A stretch of DNA of 64,000 nucleotides from Roseateles toxinivorans (GCF_004362525.1 NZ_SNXS01000008.1:1-64000), one strand, 5' to 3'. Shown: positions 25,644 to 34,960, numbered from the stretch's first letter. Notes: generated from the letters alone by a model not told the origin. Translations and numbers: made by a program.

Positions 25644-26864
25644 TCAGAGCGCCGCGACCAAGGCCTCCAGCCGCGCCTGCTGGATGGCCCGCCCGATCTC
25701 GGGCCCTACCGCCCCGCGCTCAGCCGCGGCTGCCGCCACAGGCGCCGTGGCCACGGCCAGCGCGGCGGCCATTGCCCTGCGCAGACGATCGGCCTGCGGG
25801 TAGGGTCTGCTCTCCATGCCAGTGCGGCCCCGGGCATCGCATTCACAGGCCACCAGCGCCAGCTCGAAGCGCTGCGGCTGGCGCAGCGCGTCGCAGCGCT
25901 CCAGCAAGCGCAGCACCGCCGCCGGGCTCAGCTCCAGGCTGCCATGCACATGACCATGCTCTCGCGCCACCACCTCGGCCAGCTCGGCGCAATCGCGCGG
26001 CACGCGCAGGCGTTGGGCGATGGCCGCCGCCAGCTTGACGCTGCGCCCCTCATGGCCGATATGGCGGGGCAGCTGATCCACCGGCGTCGTGCCCTTGCCC
26101 AGGTCATGGGCCAGGCAGGCATAGCGCACGCTCAGGGGCGCCCTCAGCTGCGCGCTCATGTCCAGCACCAGCATCAGGTGCACCCCGGTATCGATCTCGG
26201 GGTGGTGGGCCGGCGGCTGCGGCACGCCCCACAGCCGATCCACCTCGGGCAGCAGCCGCGCCAGCGCGCCGCAAGCGCGCAAGACCTCGAACATCCGCGA
26301 CGGCCGGGCCTCCATCAAGCCACGTGCGAGTTCCTGCCAGACTCGCTCGGCCACCAGCGCATCAAGCTCGCCACAGGCCACCATTTGACCCATCAAGTCC
26401 TGGGTTTCCGGCGCCACCATGAAGTCGGCAAAGCGGGCGGCAAAACGCGCCAGGCGCAAGATGCGCACCGGATCCTCGGCAAAAGCCTCGGACACGTGAC
26501 GCAGCACCTTGTTCCGGAGATCGGCCTGCCCGCCATAGGGATCGATCAACCGCCCCTCCGCGTCCTGGGCCATCGCGTTGATGCTTAGATCCCGACGGCG
26601 CAGGTCTTCTTCCAGCGTCACGTCGGGTGCCGCATGTACGCTGAAGCCGTGGTAGCCCGGAGCCGTCTTGCGCTCGGTGCGTGCCAGCGCATATTCCTCA
26701 TGGCTGGCCGGATGCAGAAACACCGGAAAGTCCTTGCCCACCGGCACAAAACCCTCGGCCAGCATCTCGGTCGGGCTCCCGCCCACCACCACCCAGTCGC
26801 GATCGGTCACCGGCCGGCCCAGCAAGGCGTCGCGAACCGCGCCTCCGACTAAATAGGTTTGCAT
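25644..26864 (-). CDS. cca: Multifunctional CCA-adding tRNA nucleotidyltransferase
   Basis: The enzyme adds or repairs the CCA end of tRNA. The 406-residue bacterial type has the class II nucleotidyltransferase head ([24 protein letters not shown]), the [11 protein letters not shown] motif and the [12 protein letters not shown] helix. An HD phosphohydrolase domain is seen at CLAHDLGKG plus HEGRSVKLA, as in the multifunctional E. coli enzyme, which also removes 2',3'-cyclic phosphates. The length matches. It stands alone on the minus strand. Confidence 0.95.
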   Translation of the reverse strand: MQTYLVGGAVRDALLGRPVTDRDWVVVGGSPTEMLAEGFVPVGKDFPVFLHPASHEEYALARTERKTAPGYHGFSVHAAPDVTLEEDLRRRDLSINAMAQDAEGRLIDPYGGQADLRNKVLRHVSEAFAEDPVRILRLARFAARFADFMVAPETQDLMGQMVACGELDALVAERVWQELARGLMEARPSRMFEVLRACGALARLLPEVDRLWGVPQPPAHHPEIDTGVHLMLVLDMSAQLRAPLSVRYACLAHDLGKGTTPVDQLPRHIGHEGRSVKLAAAIAQRLRVPRDCAELAEVVAREHGHVHGSLELSPAAVLRLLERCDALRQPQRFELALVACECDARGRTGMESRPYPQADRLRRAMAAALAVATAPVAAAAAERGAVGPEIGRAIQQARLEALVAAL

Positions 26865-27072
26865 GACGATCAGTCTAGCGGGCGGCCGGCAGCTCAGCGC
26901 AGAGCAGCAAATTCGCTAAAAACATCGGAACACAGGGCGATCCCTCACCAGCCTGAAACAACTGATACACATTTGAGGCCCGTAAGCCGCTGTTTCCCCC
27001 TACTACGAGGGATAGCCCGGGGTCAGGTGCCCCGCCAGAATCGGCCGGTACCGTTTTGTACTGGAGGAACCC

Positions 27073-27597
27073 ATGAAATTGAAATCATCCCTCGTTGCGG
27101 CCAGCTTGGCGGCCGCTGCGTTGTCCGCCAACGCTGTCCCCACGGTGCAGGCCGATTGGACCAACCACGACCCGGCCGAGATGGCCGCCTGGTGGATCAT
27201 GACGGCTGGCGCATTGCCGATCGATCATGTCTACAAGTTCAGCCTGGCTGGCACCTTCGACGTACTCGCGACCGGCGTCAGCAACGATGCCCCTCCGGTG
27301 TTTGACATCAATGGCGGCAAGGTCGAGTTGTTTGCCGACAATGGCGATGCCGACTACACCAATGACGCGTCCAAGGGCTTCTTCAGCTTTGATTCGCTGG
27401 CTGCCAACAAGACGTTCCTGAGCGTGACGGCCGGCAACTACTTCTATCGCGTCACCGGCACCGTTGACGGCAAGAATGGCGGCAGCTATCTGCTGTCGTC
27501 GTCGATTACGCCGGTGCCCGAGCCCGAGACCTACGCACTGATGCTGGCCGGCTTGGCCGCCGTGGGCTTCATCTCGCGCCGCCGCAACAAGGCCTGA
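27073..27597 (+). CDS. PEP-CTERM sorting-domain protein
   Basis: A 174-residue exported protein. It has an N-terminal signal peptide (MKLKSSLVAASLAAAALSANA) and a C-terminal PEP-CTERM tail: VPEPETYALMLAGLAAVGFISRRR, split here as the VPEP motif, a hydrophobic helix and an arginine cluster. Such tails are recognised by exosortase (EpsH) and cleaved during export of biofilm or exopolysaccharide-linked proteins. The middle is a predicted beta-rich domain (FSLAGTFDVLATGVS). No exosortase is in the window. The 208-base region upstream holds the dyad CCCT-N6-AGGG (26998-27011) and a GGAGGA-type ribosome site. Confidence 0.88.
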   Translation: MKLKSSLVAASLAAAALSANAVPTVQADWTNHDPAEMAAWWIMTAGALPIDHVYKFSLAGTFDVLATGVSNDAPPVFDINGGKVELFADNGDADYTNDASKGFFSFDSLAANKTFLSVTAGNYFYRVTGTVDGKNGGSYLLSSSITPVPEPETYALMLAGLAAVGFISRRRNKA

Positions 27598-27630
27598 TTC
27601 CAGACTGAACTCGCGGCCTGCAGGCTGCCG

Positions 27631-27661
27631 AAAAGCGCTCCGGAAACGGGGCGCTTTTTTT
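27631..27661 (+). terminator. Rho-independent terminator of the PEP-CTERM gene
   Basis: An 11-pair stem (27631-27641 with 27648-27658, one G-U pair) around GGAAAC, running into T7, lies 34 bases after the stop. Confidence 0.9.
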
Positions 27662-27692
27662 CCTCGTGCGGCCGATGCTCCGCGGCACCCGC

Positions 27693-28781
27693 TCAAAGGC
27701 GATGGCTGCGGTCGCCCGCGCTGAACCCCAGTGCATCGAAAGCCTCGCCCCGCGCCAGGCCGATGACCTTGAACAACTCGCCCATCTCATGCTCGGCGAC
27801 CAGCTTCTGGGCCGGGGCCAGGGTGCGGAAGTCGGCGCCCTGCATGAGCTCGGTCAGTCCGCAGTTCAGCAGAAAGCGGCCCTGCGAGGTGTAGCCCAGC
27901 ACCTCGAGCCCGGCCTCCTGGGCCGCCAGCGCGATGCCGGTGAAGTTGATGTGGGCGGTGATGTCTTTCAGCCCGACATCGACCAGCGGGTCCATATCGC
28001 TCTGGTGCAGGCGATGGCACATCAGGGTGCCGCCGCTGCGCTGCGGGTGGTAGTACTCGGCCTCGGGGAATCCATAGTCGAGCAGAAACACCGCGCCGCG
28101 GACCAGCCGTTCACCCAGGGTGCGCACAAAGGCCTCCGCCTGCGGATGGATCTCGATCACCGAGCCGGGCACGAAACCGCCTTCCACCGGCGGCCGCAAA
28201 TGGGTCGGCCGGTCGGCCCATGCAAAACCCCGGTCACCGATGGCGACACCACGCTCCCACCATTGGTCACCATTCCAGTGCAGCAGTTGCACCGGCATCG
28301 CATCCAGCACTTCGTTGCCGACGACCACCCCCTCGATCTGCTCGGGCAGCTCGGCCAGCCAGCGCACCTTGTCGCCAAAGCGCGCCAGCCGTTGTGCCTG
28401 ACGGGCCCGCAGGCTGCCGGACAGATCGACGATGGTGTAGCTGCGCACCGCCTCGCCCAGGGCCTCCAGCAACTGCTCGGCCAGGGCGCCGGAGCCGGCA
28501 CCGAACTCCCACAGGTCGCCTGTGCCGGTGGCCTGCAGCGCCTGGGCGAGCTGGCTCGCCAGCGCTTCGCCGAACAGCGGTGACAACTCGGGGGCGGTGA
28601 CGAAGTCCGAGCCGCTGGAGGGCATCAGGCCGAACTTGGGGCTCTGGTTGGCGTAGTAACCGAGGCCGGGCTCGTACAGGGCCAGGGCCATGAACCGGTC
28701 AAAGGGCAACCAGCCACCGGCGTGCTGGATCTGCTGCTGGATCAGGGCGTGCAGGGGAGACGGGACGGCAGTGCTTTGCAT
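27693..28781 (-). CDS. MidA/NDUFAF7-family SAM-dependent methyltransferase
   Basis: A 362-residue COG1565 protein. The N-terminal family block is RFMALALYEPGLGYYAN, then FVTAPELSPLFGEAL. The SAM site is LWEFGAGSGALAEQLLEAL and the downstream block is GNEVLDAMPV. The mitochondrial counterpart NDUFAF7/MidA methylates an arginine of complex I. The bacterial substrate is not established. It is convergent with the PEP-CTERM gene and followed upstream by the PAS-GGDEF-EAL gene 30 bases away. Confidence 0.9.
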   Translation of the reverse strand: MQSTAVPSPLHALIQQQIQHAGGWLPFDRFMALALYEPGLGYYANQSPKFGLMPSSGSDFVTAPELSPLFGEALASQLAQALQATGTGDLWEFGAGSGALAEQLLEALGEAVRSYTIVDLSGSLRARQAQRLARFGDKVRWLAELPEQIEGVVVGNEVLDAMPVQLLHWNGDQWWERGVAIGDRGFAWADRPTHLRPPVEGGFVPGSVIEIHPQAEAFVRTLGERLVRGAVFLLDYGFPEAEYYHPQRSGGTLMCHRLHQSDMDPLVDVGLKDITAHINFTGIALAAQEAGLEVLGYTSQGRFLLNCGLTELMQGADFRTLAPAQKLVAEHEMGELFKVIGLARGEAFDALGFSAGDRSHRL

Positions 28782-28811
28782 GCGGGCATTCTAGGAGCCC
28801 GCTCAAGGGAC

Positions 28812-30887
28812 TCAGCCCAGCACCGGCCAGACGCGCTGCGCCACCCAGGCCTCGAACTCGGCCACCGGCAGCGGTCCACCCAGGGCCAGGCCCTGGATCT
28901 GCTGGCAGCCCCATTGCGCCAGCAACTCCTGCTGGGCGCGGTTCTGCACACCCTCGGCGATCACGGTGAACCCCAGCCCCCGGGCCATCTGCACGATGGC
29001 TCGGGTGATGGCCAGCGCGCCGGCATCGTCCGGCAGGGCCTCGACGAACTGCCGATCGACCTTGAGCTTGTCGATAGGCAGCTGGGTCAGGTGGCTGAGC
29101 AGGGTATGGCCGGTGCCGAAATCATCAACCGAGATCTGCAGGCCCAGCGCCTTCAGCTCGATCAAGGTCTTGCGCATCAGTGGCAGATCGTCCATCAGCA
29201 TGCGTTCGGTCAGCTCCAGTTCCAGCCACTCGCCGGGCACGCCTTCTTCTGCCAGGATGCGCGCCACCGAGGCGGCGAAGCCCTCCAGGCGGAACTGCAT
29301 GCTGGACAGATTGACCGCCACCGGTACCGCGGCCAGGCCGTTGTCGTGCCAGCGCCGGGCGCAGCGTGCCGCCTCCCGGAGAATCCACTCGCCCAGTGGC
29401 AGCATCAGGCGCAGCTGCTCGGCCACGCCGATGAAGGACTCGGGCGTCAGCAGGCCGCGGGTCGGGTGCTGCCAGCGTATCAAGGCCTCCGCGCCAACCA
29501 GGCGGCCATCGGCTATCTGCAACTGGGGCTGGAAATGCAGCACGAACTCATCATGGCTCAGCCCGTGGGACAGCTGGCTCTCCAGCACCAGCTCGTCCAG
29601 GGCCAGGGCCGCGGTGGAGGCATCGAAGAACTGGTGATTGGCCCGGCCCAGGGCCTTGGCCTGGTACATGGCCATGTCGGCACGCTGGATCAGCTGCTCG
29701 GGGGTGCCGGCCTGCTCGGGGAACAGTGCGATGCCGATCGAGGGCGTGACCGACAGGGGCCGGCCACCGGCCAGCACCGGCTGCTCCACGTCGGCCAGCA
29801 AGCGGCGGGCGACGCCATCCACCTGCAGCCGCCCCTGCACCGGCCGCAGCAGCAGCACGAACTCGTCACCGCCGAAACGGGCCACCCGGTCGGTGGCGCG
29901 CAGGGCACCAGTCAGGCGCTGGGCCACGGTGCGCAGCAGCACATCGCCTTCGAGATGGCCCAGTGAGTCATTGACGCGCTTGAAGTTGTCCAGGTCCAGG
30001 AACAGCATGGCCAGCATCTCGCCATGGTCCAGCGCCTCGGCGCAGCAGCGCTGCAGATGCTCCATGAAGGCCATGCGGTTGGGCAGGCCGGTCAGCGCAT
30101 CGTGATGGGCCAGATGATGGATGCGGGCCTGGGCCTCCAGGCGATCGCGCAGATCGCGGATGATGGTCATGCGCTGCAGCTCGCCGCCGAACATCATGCT
30201 GCGCACGATGAACTCGACCGGGATATGCGCGCCGCTCTTGTGAAGCAGCATGCTTTCATAGCGGGTCTCTTCCCGCGAGCGTATGACCTGCTGCACCTTG
30301 GGCACCGCCTCGGGGGCAATGAAGCTGAGCGTGCTGCGGCCCAGCAGCTCCTCCAAGCCGTAGCCCAGCAGCTCGCAGGCCGGCGGGTTGGCGTCGGTGA
30401 TCAGCCCTTCGCGATGGAAGACGATGCCCTCCAGGCTGGCCTGCATGAATTTGCCCAGGCGCTCTTCCGACTCGCGTGCCGCACGCTCGGCCAGGCGGTG
30501 GCGGGTGATGTCGGAAATCAGCACGAAGGTGGCCATCACCTCACCGTCCTCCCCCAGCTGGGGCAGCAGGTTGACCTCGATCCAACGCTCGCCCTGGCCA
30601 TCTTCCGCCGGCACACGACGTTCGTAGAGCACCGCCTGGCGGGTGCTCAGCAGGCGATCGACATGCGGCTGAATCAGCGCCGCGGCATCGGCGCCAATGA
30701 CCTCGGCAAAGTGCCGGCCCAGCAGCGAGGTCTCGGTCCAACCAAAGGCCTCGGCATACTGGCGGTTGGCAAACAGGCAGGCATTGCTGCTGATCTCGTA
30801 GACGGCGATCAGCACCGGCAGGTTGTTCGCCAGCAGGCGAAAGCGCGCCAGTTCCGCCTGAGCCTGGGTCTCGTCAGCGACCGACAT
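28812..30887 (-). CDS. PAS-PAS-GGDEF-EAL cyclic di-GMP protein
   Basis: A 691-residue soluble protein with two PAS domains (about 12-135 and 140-255) and a GGDEF domain (~265-430) with intact GGDEF in RFGGDEFVLLL. The inhibitory RATD site lies five residues before the GGDEF motif. An EAL domain (~440-685) has GAEALIRW, the metal-site DDFGTGH and KVDRQFV. Both active sites look intact, so synthesis and hydrolysis of c-di-GMP are both possible; the late EAL loop reads QGLALGGP instead of the more common QGY. No membrane helices are visible, so it senses a cytoplasmic signal. It is transcribed in the same direction as the glycosylase gene. Confidence 0.93.
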   Translation of the reverse strand: MSVADETQAQAELARFRLLANNLPVLIAVYEISSNACLFANRQYAEAFGWTETSLLGRHFAEVIGADAAALIQPHVDRLLSTRQAVLYERRVPAEDGQGERWIEVNLLPQLGEDGEVMATFVLISDITRHRLAERAARESEERLGKFMQASLEGIVFHREGLITDANPPACELLGYGLEELLGRSTLSFIAPEAVPKVQQVIRSREETRYESMLLHKSGAHIPVEFIVRSMMFGGELQRMTIIRDLRDRLEAQARIHHLAHHDALTGLPNRMAFMEHLQRCCAEALDHGEMLAMLFLDLDNFKRVNDSLGHLEGDVLLRTVAQRLTGALRATDRVARFGGDEFVLLLRPVQGRLQVDGVARRLLADVEQPVLAGGRPLSVTPSIGIALFPEQAGTPEQLIQRADMAMYQAKALGRANHQFFDASTAALALDELVLESQLSHGLSHDEFVLHFQPQLQIADGRLVGAEALIRWQHPTRGLLTPESFIGVAEQLRLMLPLGEWILREAARCARRWHDNGLAAVPVAVNLSSMQFRLEGFAASVARILAEEGVPGEWLELELTERMLMDDLPLMRKTLIELKALGLQISVDDFGTGHTLLSHLTQLPIDKLKVDRQFVEALPDDAGALAITRAIVQMARGLGFTVIAEGVQNRAQQELLAQWGCQQIQGLALGGPLPVAEFEAWVAQRVWPVLG

Positions 30888-30923
30888 CGGCAGGCCTCCT
30901 GGCGGCGCTGTTGGCGGCTGCTG

Positions 30924-31721
30924 TCACGTCGACTGCAAGGTATCCAGGGCCAGGCACAGGTCCTCCCAGGCGCGGGCCTTGTCGGTCAGGTTGCGCAGCA
31001 GATAGGCCGGGTGATAGGTCACGATCAGCGGCACGCCATGGAAGTGGTGGACCCGGCCGCGCAGGCGCCCAATGGGTTCGCTGCTGCGCAGAAGCGATTG
31101 CACGGCGAAACGCCCCATGGCCAGGATGATGCGCGGCTGCACCAGCTCGATCTGGCGCAGCAGGAAGGGCTCGCAGCGCGCCAGCTCCTCGGGCTCGGGA
31201 TTGCGGTTGCGCGGCGGGCGGCATTTCAGCGTGTTGGCGATATAGACCGATTGCTCCGGCGCGGCCGCGCCGCGGCTCAACGAAATGGCGCGCAGCATGC
31301 TGTCGAGCAGCCGGCCGGCTGTGCCGACAAAGGGCTCGCCCTGCAAGTCTTCCTGCTCGCCGGGAGCCTCGCCGACCACCATCCAGTGCGCGCGCTCATG
31401 GCCGACGCCAAACACCGTCTGCGTGCGGCCCTCGCAGAGCTTGCAGGCCTGGCAGCCGGACACGGCCTCGCGCAGGCCGGTCCAATCGAGCGATGACACG
31501 GTCGATGGCGGCTGGCTGGGGGGCAAGTTCACGGGCCGCTCGAGAGCCGGAGCAACCGTCGGGGCAACGATGGGCGCCCGCGTGGGGGCCGGCGGGCTAG
31601 CCTTGGCAGGCACCCGCGGCGCGGGCGCCTCGTCGAGCACCTCGATCACCTTGGGCTGGCGCTGCCACAGGCGCAAGCCCATCGCCTCCAGCATCGCCTC
31701 CTGCCGCGTGGACCAGTTCAT
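30924..31721 (-). CDS. Iron-sulfur uracil-DNA glycosylase (family 4/5 type)
   Basis: A 265-residue uracil-DNA glycosylase. The first ~75 residues are a Pro/Ala-rich tail. The catalytic domain has the cluster-binding CQACKLCEGRT pair, the later cysteines in NTLKCRPPRNRNPEPEELARC, the water-activating motif GEAPGEQED and the DNA-binding TYHPAYLLRN. It removes uracil from deaminated DNA. Its start overlaps the rimI stop by 4 bases. The N-terminal extension is unlike the compact archaeal enzymes and is probably a disordered linker. Confidence 0.92.
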   Translation of the reverse strand: MNWSTRQEAMLEAMGLRLWQRQPKVIEVLDEAPAPRVPAKASPPAPTRAPIVAPTVAPALERPVNLPPSQPPSTVSSLDWTGLREAVSGCQACKLCEGRTQTVFGVGHERAHWMVVGEAPGEQEDLQGEPFVGTAGRLLDSMLRAISLSRGAAAPEQSVYIANTLKCRPPRNRNPEPEELARCEPFLLRQIELVQPRIILAMGRFAVQSLLRSSEPIGRLRGRVHHFHGVPLIVTYHPAYLLRNLTDKARAWEDLCLALDTLQST

Positions 31722-32203
31722 GCTACGCCTCCCGCCAGATCCAGGCTCATCAGGATGGCGTCCTCCCGCGTGCCGCCCTCGGCCGGGTAGTAGGCCCGGC
31801 GCAGGCCGACCTCGGCAAAACCATAGCGTGCATAGACGCGGCGCGCGTGGGCGTTGCTCTGCCTCACCTCCAGCCAGATCTGGCTGAAACCGCGCTCGCG
31901 GCAGGTCTCGGCCAGCGCATCCAGCATGCGGCGGGCATGGCCGCAACCCTGCTGCTGCGGCAGCACGGTGATGTTCAGCAAATGCATCTCGTCATAGCCG
32001 GACAAGGCCAGCAGATAGCCTAGCAACAGGCCCTGCTCGCTGCGCAACACCTGGGCGTAGTTGCCTGCAGCCAGAGAATCCTCGAAATTGCCCCGTGTCC
32101 AGGGGAAGGGATAGACGCGCTGCTCCAAGGCCAGCACCTCGGCGATGTCGCGCACCCCCATGGCCAACCAGCGCGGCGGCTGTACCTGCAGGCGGGCACT
32201 CAT
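31718..32203 (-). CDS. rimI: Ribosomal protein alanine N-acetyltransferase
   Basis: A 161-residue GNAT enzyme that acetylates the N-terminal alanine of ribosomal protein S18 in its known homologues. Typical blocks are AEVLALEQRVYPFPWTRGNFEDSL, LLNITVLPQQQGCGHARRML (acetyl-CoA loop Q-x-x-G-x-G/A) and SNAHARRVYARYGFAEVG. The gene overlaps tsaB by 4 bases and the glycosylase by 4 bases, in the tsaB-rimI order common in proteobacteria. Confidence 0.92.
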   Translation of the reverse strand: MSARLQVQPPRWLAMGVRDIAEVLALEQRVYPFPWTRGNFEDSLAAGNYAQVLRSEQGLLLGYLLALSGYDEMHLLNITVLPQQQGCGHARRMLDALAETCRERGFSQIWLEVRQSNAHARRVYARYGFAEVGLRRAYYPAEGGTREDAILMSLDLAGGVA

Positions 32204-32928
32204 GGGGCCGCCCCCTGGGCGCTGCGCTGCGCCTCACGCTCGGCGGTGGTGTGGGCGACCTTGTCGCGCACATAGACGGGCAGCGCCAGCGCGGGATCGA
32301 CGGCCAGGCCCAGCGCCCATTGCTGTAGCGCCAGCCTGGCCAGGCTCTGCGCCCGCGCCGCGCAGCCGGGCAGCAGGCGGGCGCCCTGCGTGTCAAGCGT
32401 GCCGGCAAAGGCCAGCAGGGCCGATCCGGCGATCACGGCCGGGGGCTGGTCGCGCCAGCACTGCAGCAAGGCCTCGGGCCCATAAAGGCCGGGCGCAGCC
32501 ACGGCCTGCCAATGGTCGCCCTGCCAGCGGTAGCCGGCGGCATAGATTTCCTGCATGCGGGCGTCCATCGCCACCCAGACGGTGCCCAGTGCGGTCGCAT
32601 CGCCGCCCAGTTGCGCGGCGGCGTCCTCGGCCACCAGCATCAGGCTGTCCAGCGGCAACACAGGTTTGCCCGCACCAAAAGCCAGTCCCTGGGCGACGGC
32701 ACAGGCGGTGCGCAGACCGGTGAAGGCGCCAGGCCCCTGGCCAAAGGCGATGGCATCGACATCGGCCAGCCGCAGGCCGGCCGCGGCCAGCAGCTTCATC
32801 AGCTCCGGCACCATATGGGCCGAGGACTTGGCCCCGGACTCGCCTTCGTGCGTGAACAGGCCGGCCGGGCTGATGAGCGCCAGCGCCATGGTTTCGGTCG
32901 AGGTATCCAGAGCCAGCAGCACGGTCAT
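32200..32928 (-). CDS. tsaB: tRNA threonylcarbamoyladenosine synthesis subunit TsaB
   Basis: TsaB is the non-catalytic partner of TsaD in making t6A at tRNA position 37. The 242-residue ASKHA-fold protein shows LLALDTSTETMALAL, GAKSSAHMVP and GQGPGAFTGLRTACAVAQGLAF. The ATG at 32928 gives the homologous N-terminus; an upstream in-frame start at 32955 would add nine residues. The substrate-making enzyme of the same pathway, tsaC, is also in this window at 36.1 kb. tsaD and tsaE are not. Confidence 0.94.
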   Translation of the reverse strand: MTVLLALDTSTETMALALISPAGLFTHEGESGAKSSAHMVPELMKLLAAAGLRLADVDAIAFGQGPGAFTGLRTACAVAQGLAFGAGKPVLPLDSLMLVAEDAAAQLGGDATALGTVWVAMDARMQEIYAAGYRWQGDHWQAVAAPGLYGPEALLQCWRDQPPAVIAGSALLAFAGTLDTQGARLLPGCAARAQSLARLALQQWALGLAVDPALALPVYVRDKVAHTTAEREAQRSAQGAAP

Positions 32929-32984
32929 GGCGCAAGTGTAGCGGGGCACCCGCAAACGGCCGGGCAGACCAGCGAGCTCGCAGC

Positions 32985-33011
32985 AAACAAAACGCCCCGA
33001 CCAGCGGGGCG
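32985..33011 (-). terminator. Rho-independent terminator of the second ompW gene
   Basis: CGCCCCG (32993-32999) pairs with CGGGGCG (33005-33011). Read on the minus strand, the hairpin is followed by TTTTGTTTG. It lies 22 bases after the OmpW stop. Confidence 0.85.
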
Positions 33012-33032
33012 CTCAATGTCGATCGGCCAGGT

Positions 33033-33671
33033 TCAGAATTTGTAGCTGACACCCACCGTCAACACCTTGGGCCGGAAATCGATGGTCGTGGTCTGCACCG
33101 TGGTGGCCGTGGCAACCAGATCGCTCTCCACCTTGGCCATGATGAAGGCACCGTAGAGCCCCCATTGCTTGTTGATCGCATAGGTCGCGCCGACCTGGCC
33201 GGCCAGGCCGGTCGAGTCGCTCAGCTCGATCTTCTGGCCTATCATCGACTTCGCACCGATGAAGCGGGTGTAGTTCACGCCGATACCGACAAAGGGGCGG
33301 AACGCGGAGCTCGCGTCGAGGAAGCTGTAATTCAGGAACACCGTCGGCGCGAACTGCTTGACCGTGGCCACGCGGCCCAGGAATGCGATCGGACCCTTGG
33401 CCATCACGTCATGGCGCGGCGGCACGCCCAGCGCCACTTCAACGCTCAGATGGGGCGACAGCTCACGCGTGTAGCAGATGGCCAGGGTACTGGCATCCTT
33501 GATCTCGAGGTCGCCGCCGGCGGGCACGCCGATGCCCCGCAGGCCCGTGGTCCTGGAATTGACATCGATAGAGGCCATGCCGAGCTTGAAGCTGTTCAGC
33601 TGCGCTGCGGCGCCTTGCGCGCACAGCAGGGCCGGAACCGCCAGCAGCAGCGGAATGAGTTTGTTGTTCAT
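33033..33671 (-). CDS. OmpW-family outer-membrane protein (paralogue 2)
   Basis: A 212-residue OmpW-type barrel. A signal peptide ends LLCAQGAAAQ. The body has ICYTRELSPHLSVEVALGVPPRHDV, FRPFVGIGVNYTRF and a final strand VGVSYKF with terminal Phe. It resembles the 18.3-kb OmpW copy in strand order and the shared N-Y-T block but is clearly diverged. It begins 26 bases after the stop of the GDSL lipoprotein gene, so the two are probably one operon ended by the terminator at 32985. Confidence 0.9.
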   Translation of the reverse strand: MNNKLIPLLLAVPALLCAQGAAAQLNSFKLGMASIDVNSRTTGLRGIGVPAGGDLEIKDASTLAICYTRELSPHLSVEVALGVPPRHDVMAKGPIAFLGRVATVKQFAPTVFLNYSFLDASSAFRPFVGIGVNYTRFIGAKSMIGQKIELSDSTGLAGQVGATYAINKQWGLYGAFIMAKVESDLVATATTVQTTTIDFRPKVLTVGVSYKF

Positions 33672-33697
33672 CGAGTCTCTCCTGAATGCCTGATGCC

Positions 33698-34879
33698 TTA
33701 CAGCCAGCCAAAGGCCTTGAGCTGGGTGGTGAACGCGTCGCTGATGATCTTGTGGCCGCCAGCGGTCGGATGCACGCCATCGGCAAACTGCCAGGTGTTC
33801 ATATCGGCACCGGTGCGCAGACCGTTGTAGGGTGCGCCGGCCGTGGTGTTGCAGAACAGCGAGGAGCCGTCGGTGACCTTGCCGCCGGTGATGGCGGCAA
33901 TCTTGGTGGCGTCGCAGGCCGGCACGGTGTTGTTGACGATGCCGTACTTGGCCGGATTGGCGTAGCCGTCCTTGAAGATCGGGTAGGTGTCGATGATCTG
34001 CACCGCCTGGCCCGTCAGGCCCTCGCGCAGCCACAGATTGAAGACCAGGGAAAGGTCGGTCAGCACCGGGCGCACCGTGGCCGGCAGCGAGTTGCCGAAC
34101 GGTGTGTCGGCGATGTCGCTGAGCGTCATCACGGCCACATACTTGCCGCCCTTGGCCAGGACGTCATCCTTCACATAGGTCGCCAGCTCCAGCGCAGCCT
34201 TCTTCATTTCTTCCTGGGCCAGCTGCTGGGCCGCGAACAGGGCCGCATTGGCCTGGTCGGCGGTCAGCTTGCCGGCGGCCGCGTCGGCCTGCACCTTGGC
34301 CGCGGCCGCGGTGAACGCACCGAACTGGGTGAAGACGTCGTTGTTGCCGCCATAAAGCAGGACCAGGTCGCTGGCCTTGAAACCGCCAAAGCGGGCCAGG
34401 TGATTGGCGATCTGGGTCTTCATCGGCACCGTCAGGGCACCGCCCGCGCGGCCGATGCCGTTCGGATCGGTGACGCGCGAACCGCCCTGGCTGTAGCCGG
34501 TGCAGGTGCCGGCCAGGGTCGGATTGGCGGCGGCCGGGCACTTCACCGAGCTGGGACCGAAGCCGACTTCGGCGGGGGTGACGATCACCCCCATGGTCTT
34601 GGCCAGGTTCTCGACCCAGACTGTGCCGGTGGCACTGTTGGTGGTGAACTTGCCGCCGAAGTAGGGCGGCGCACCATTGCCCGTCAGCGAGGTGGCGGGC
34701 GCATAGGCGCCGATATCGCTGAGGCTGTCGCCGAAGGACACCAGGGCGGTGAACGTGCCCTTGGTGGTGGGCGCGCCGGTCGGCGTGCCGCTGCCGGCAA
34801 TCGTGGCATCACCACCGCCGCAAGCGGCCAGGAACGCTGCAAAACCAAGGGCCGAACCCCACACAACAATCCGCTTCAT
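33698..34879 (-). CDS. SGNH/GDSL-family lipoprotein hydrolase (intact active site)
   Basis: A 393-residue probable lipoprotein: the signal peptide ends in the lipobox LAAC with Cys20, followed by GGGD. The SGNH catalytic set is complete: nucleophile S52 in SFGDSLSDIG, block III GGNND at 177-181, and D367/H370 in DGVHPTAGGH. Secreted esterase or lipase activity is therefore expected; the substrate is unknown. It sits upstream of an OmpW gene in one likely operon and downstream of a degenerate paralogue. The leader carries a perfect hairpin (34923-34944). Confidence 0.9.
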   Translation of the reverse strand: MKRIVVWGSALGFAAFLAACGGGDATIAGSGTPTGAPTTKGTFTALVSFGDSLSDIGAYAPATSLTGNGAPPYFGGKFTTNSATGTVWVENLAKTMGVIVTPAEVGFGPSSVKCPAAANPTLAGTCTGYSQGGSRVTDPNGIGRAGGALTVPMKTQIANHLARFGGFKASDLVLLYGGNNDVFTQFGAFTAAAAKVQADAAAGKLTADQANAALFAAQQLAQEEMKKAALELATYVKDDVLAKGGKYVAVMTLSDIADTPFGNSLPATVRPVLTDLSLVFNLWLREGLTGQAVQIIDTYPIFKDGYANPAKYGIVNNTVPACDATKIAAITGGKVTDGSSLFCNTTAGAPYNGLRTGADMNTWQFADGVHPTAGGHKIISDAFTTQLKAFGWL

Positions 34880-34922
34880 CCTATGCCCCTATGTCTCGTT
34901 GGCCGCTGCCTTCGTGCCGAAT

Positions 34923-34960
34923 CCACCAAGCACTTGCTTGGTGGGCAGGCGCTCACTATA
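34923..34960 (-). promoter_or_regulatory. Leader hairpin and -10 element of the GDSL-ompW operon
   Basis: CCACCAAGC (34923-34931) and GCTTGGTGG (34936-34944) form a perfect 9-pair stem with an ACTT loop. A minus-strand TATAGT lies at 34955-34960, so transcription would start a few bases before the hairpin. It could be an operator or a 5' stabilising stem; no strong -35 is visible. Confidence 0.45.

Noticed and set aside
26640-26670. GGTAGCCCGGAG resembling the REP arm found at 16472
   Set aside because: It is inside the cca coding sequence, lacks the complementary arm and matches only about 10 bases.
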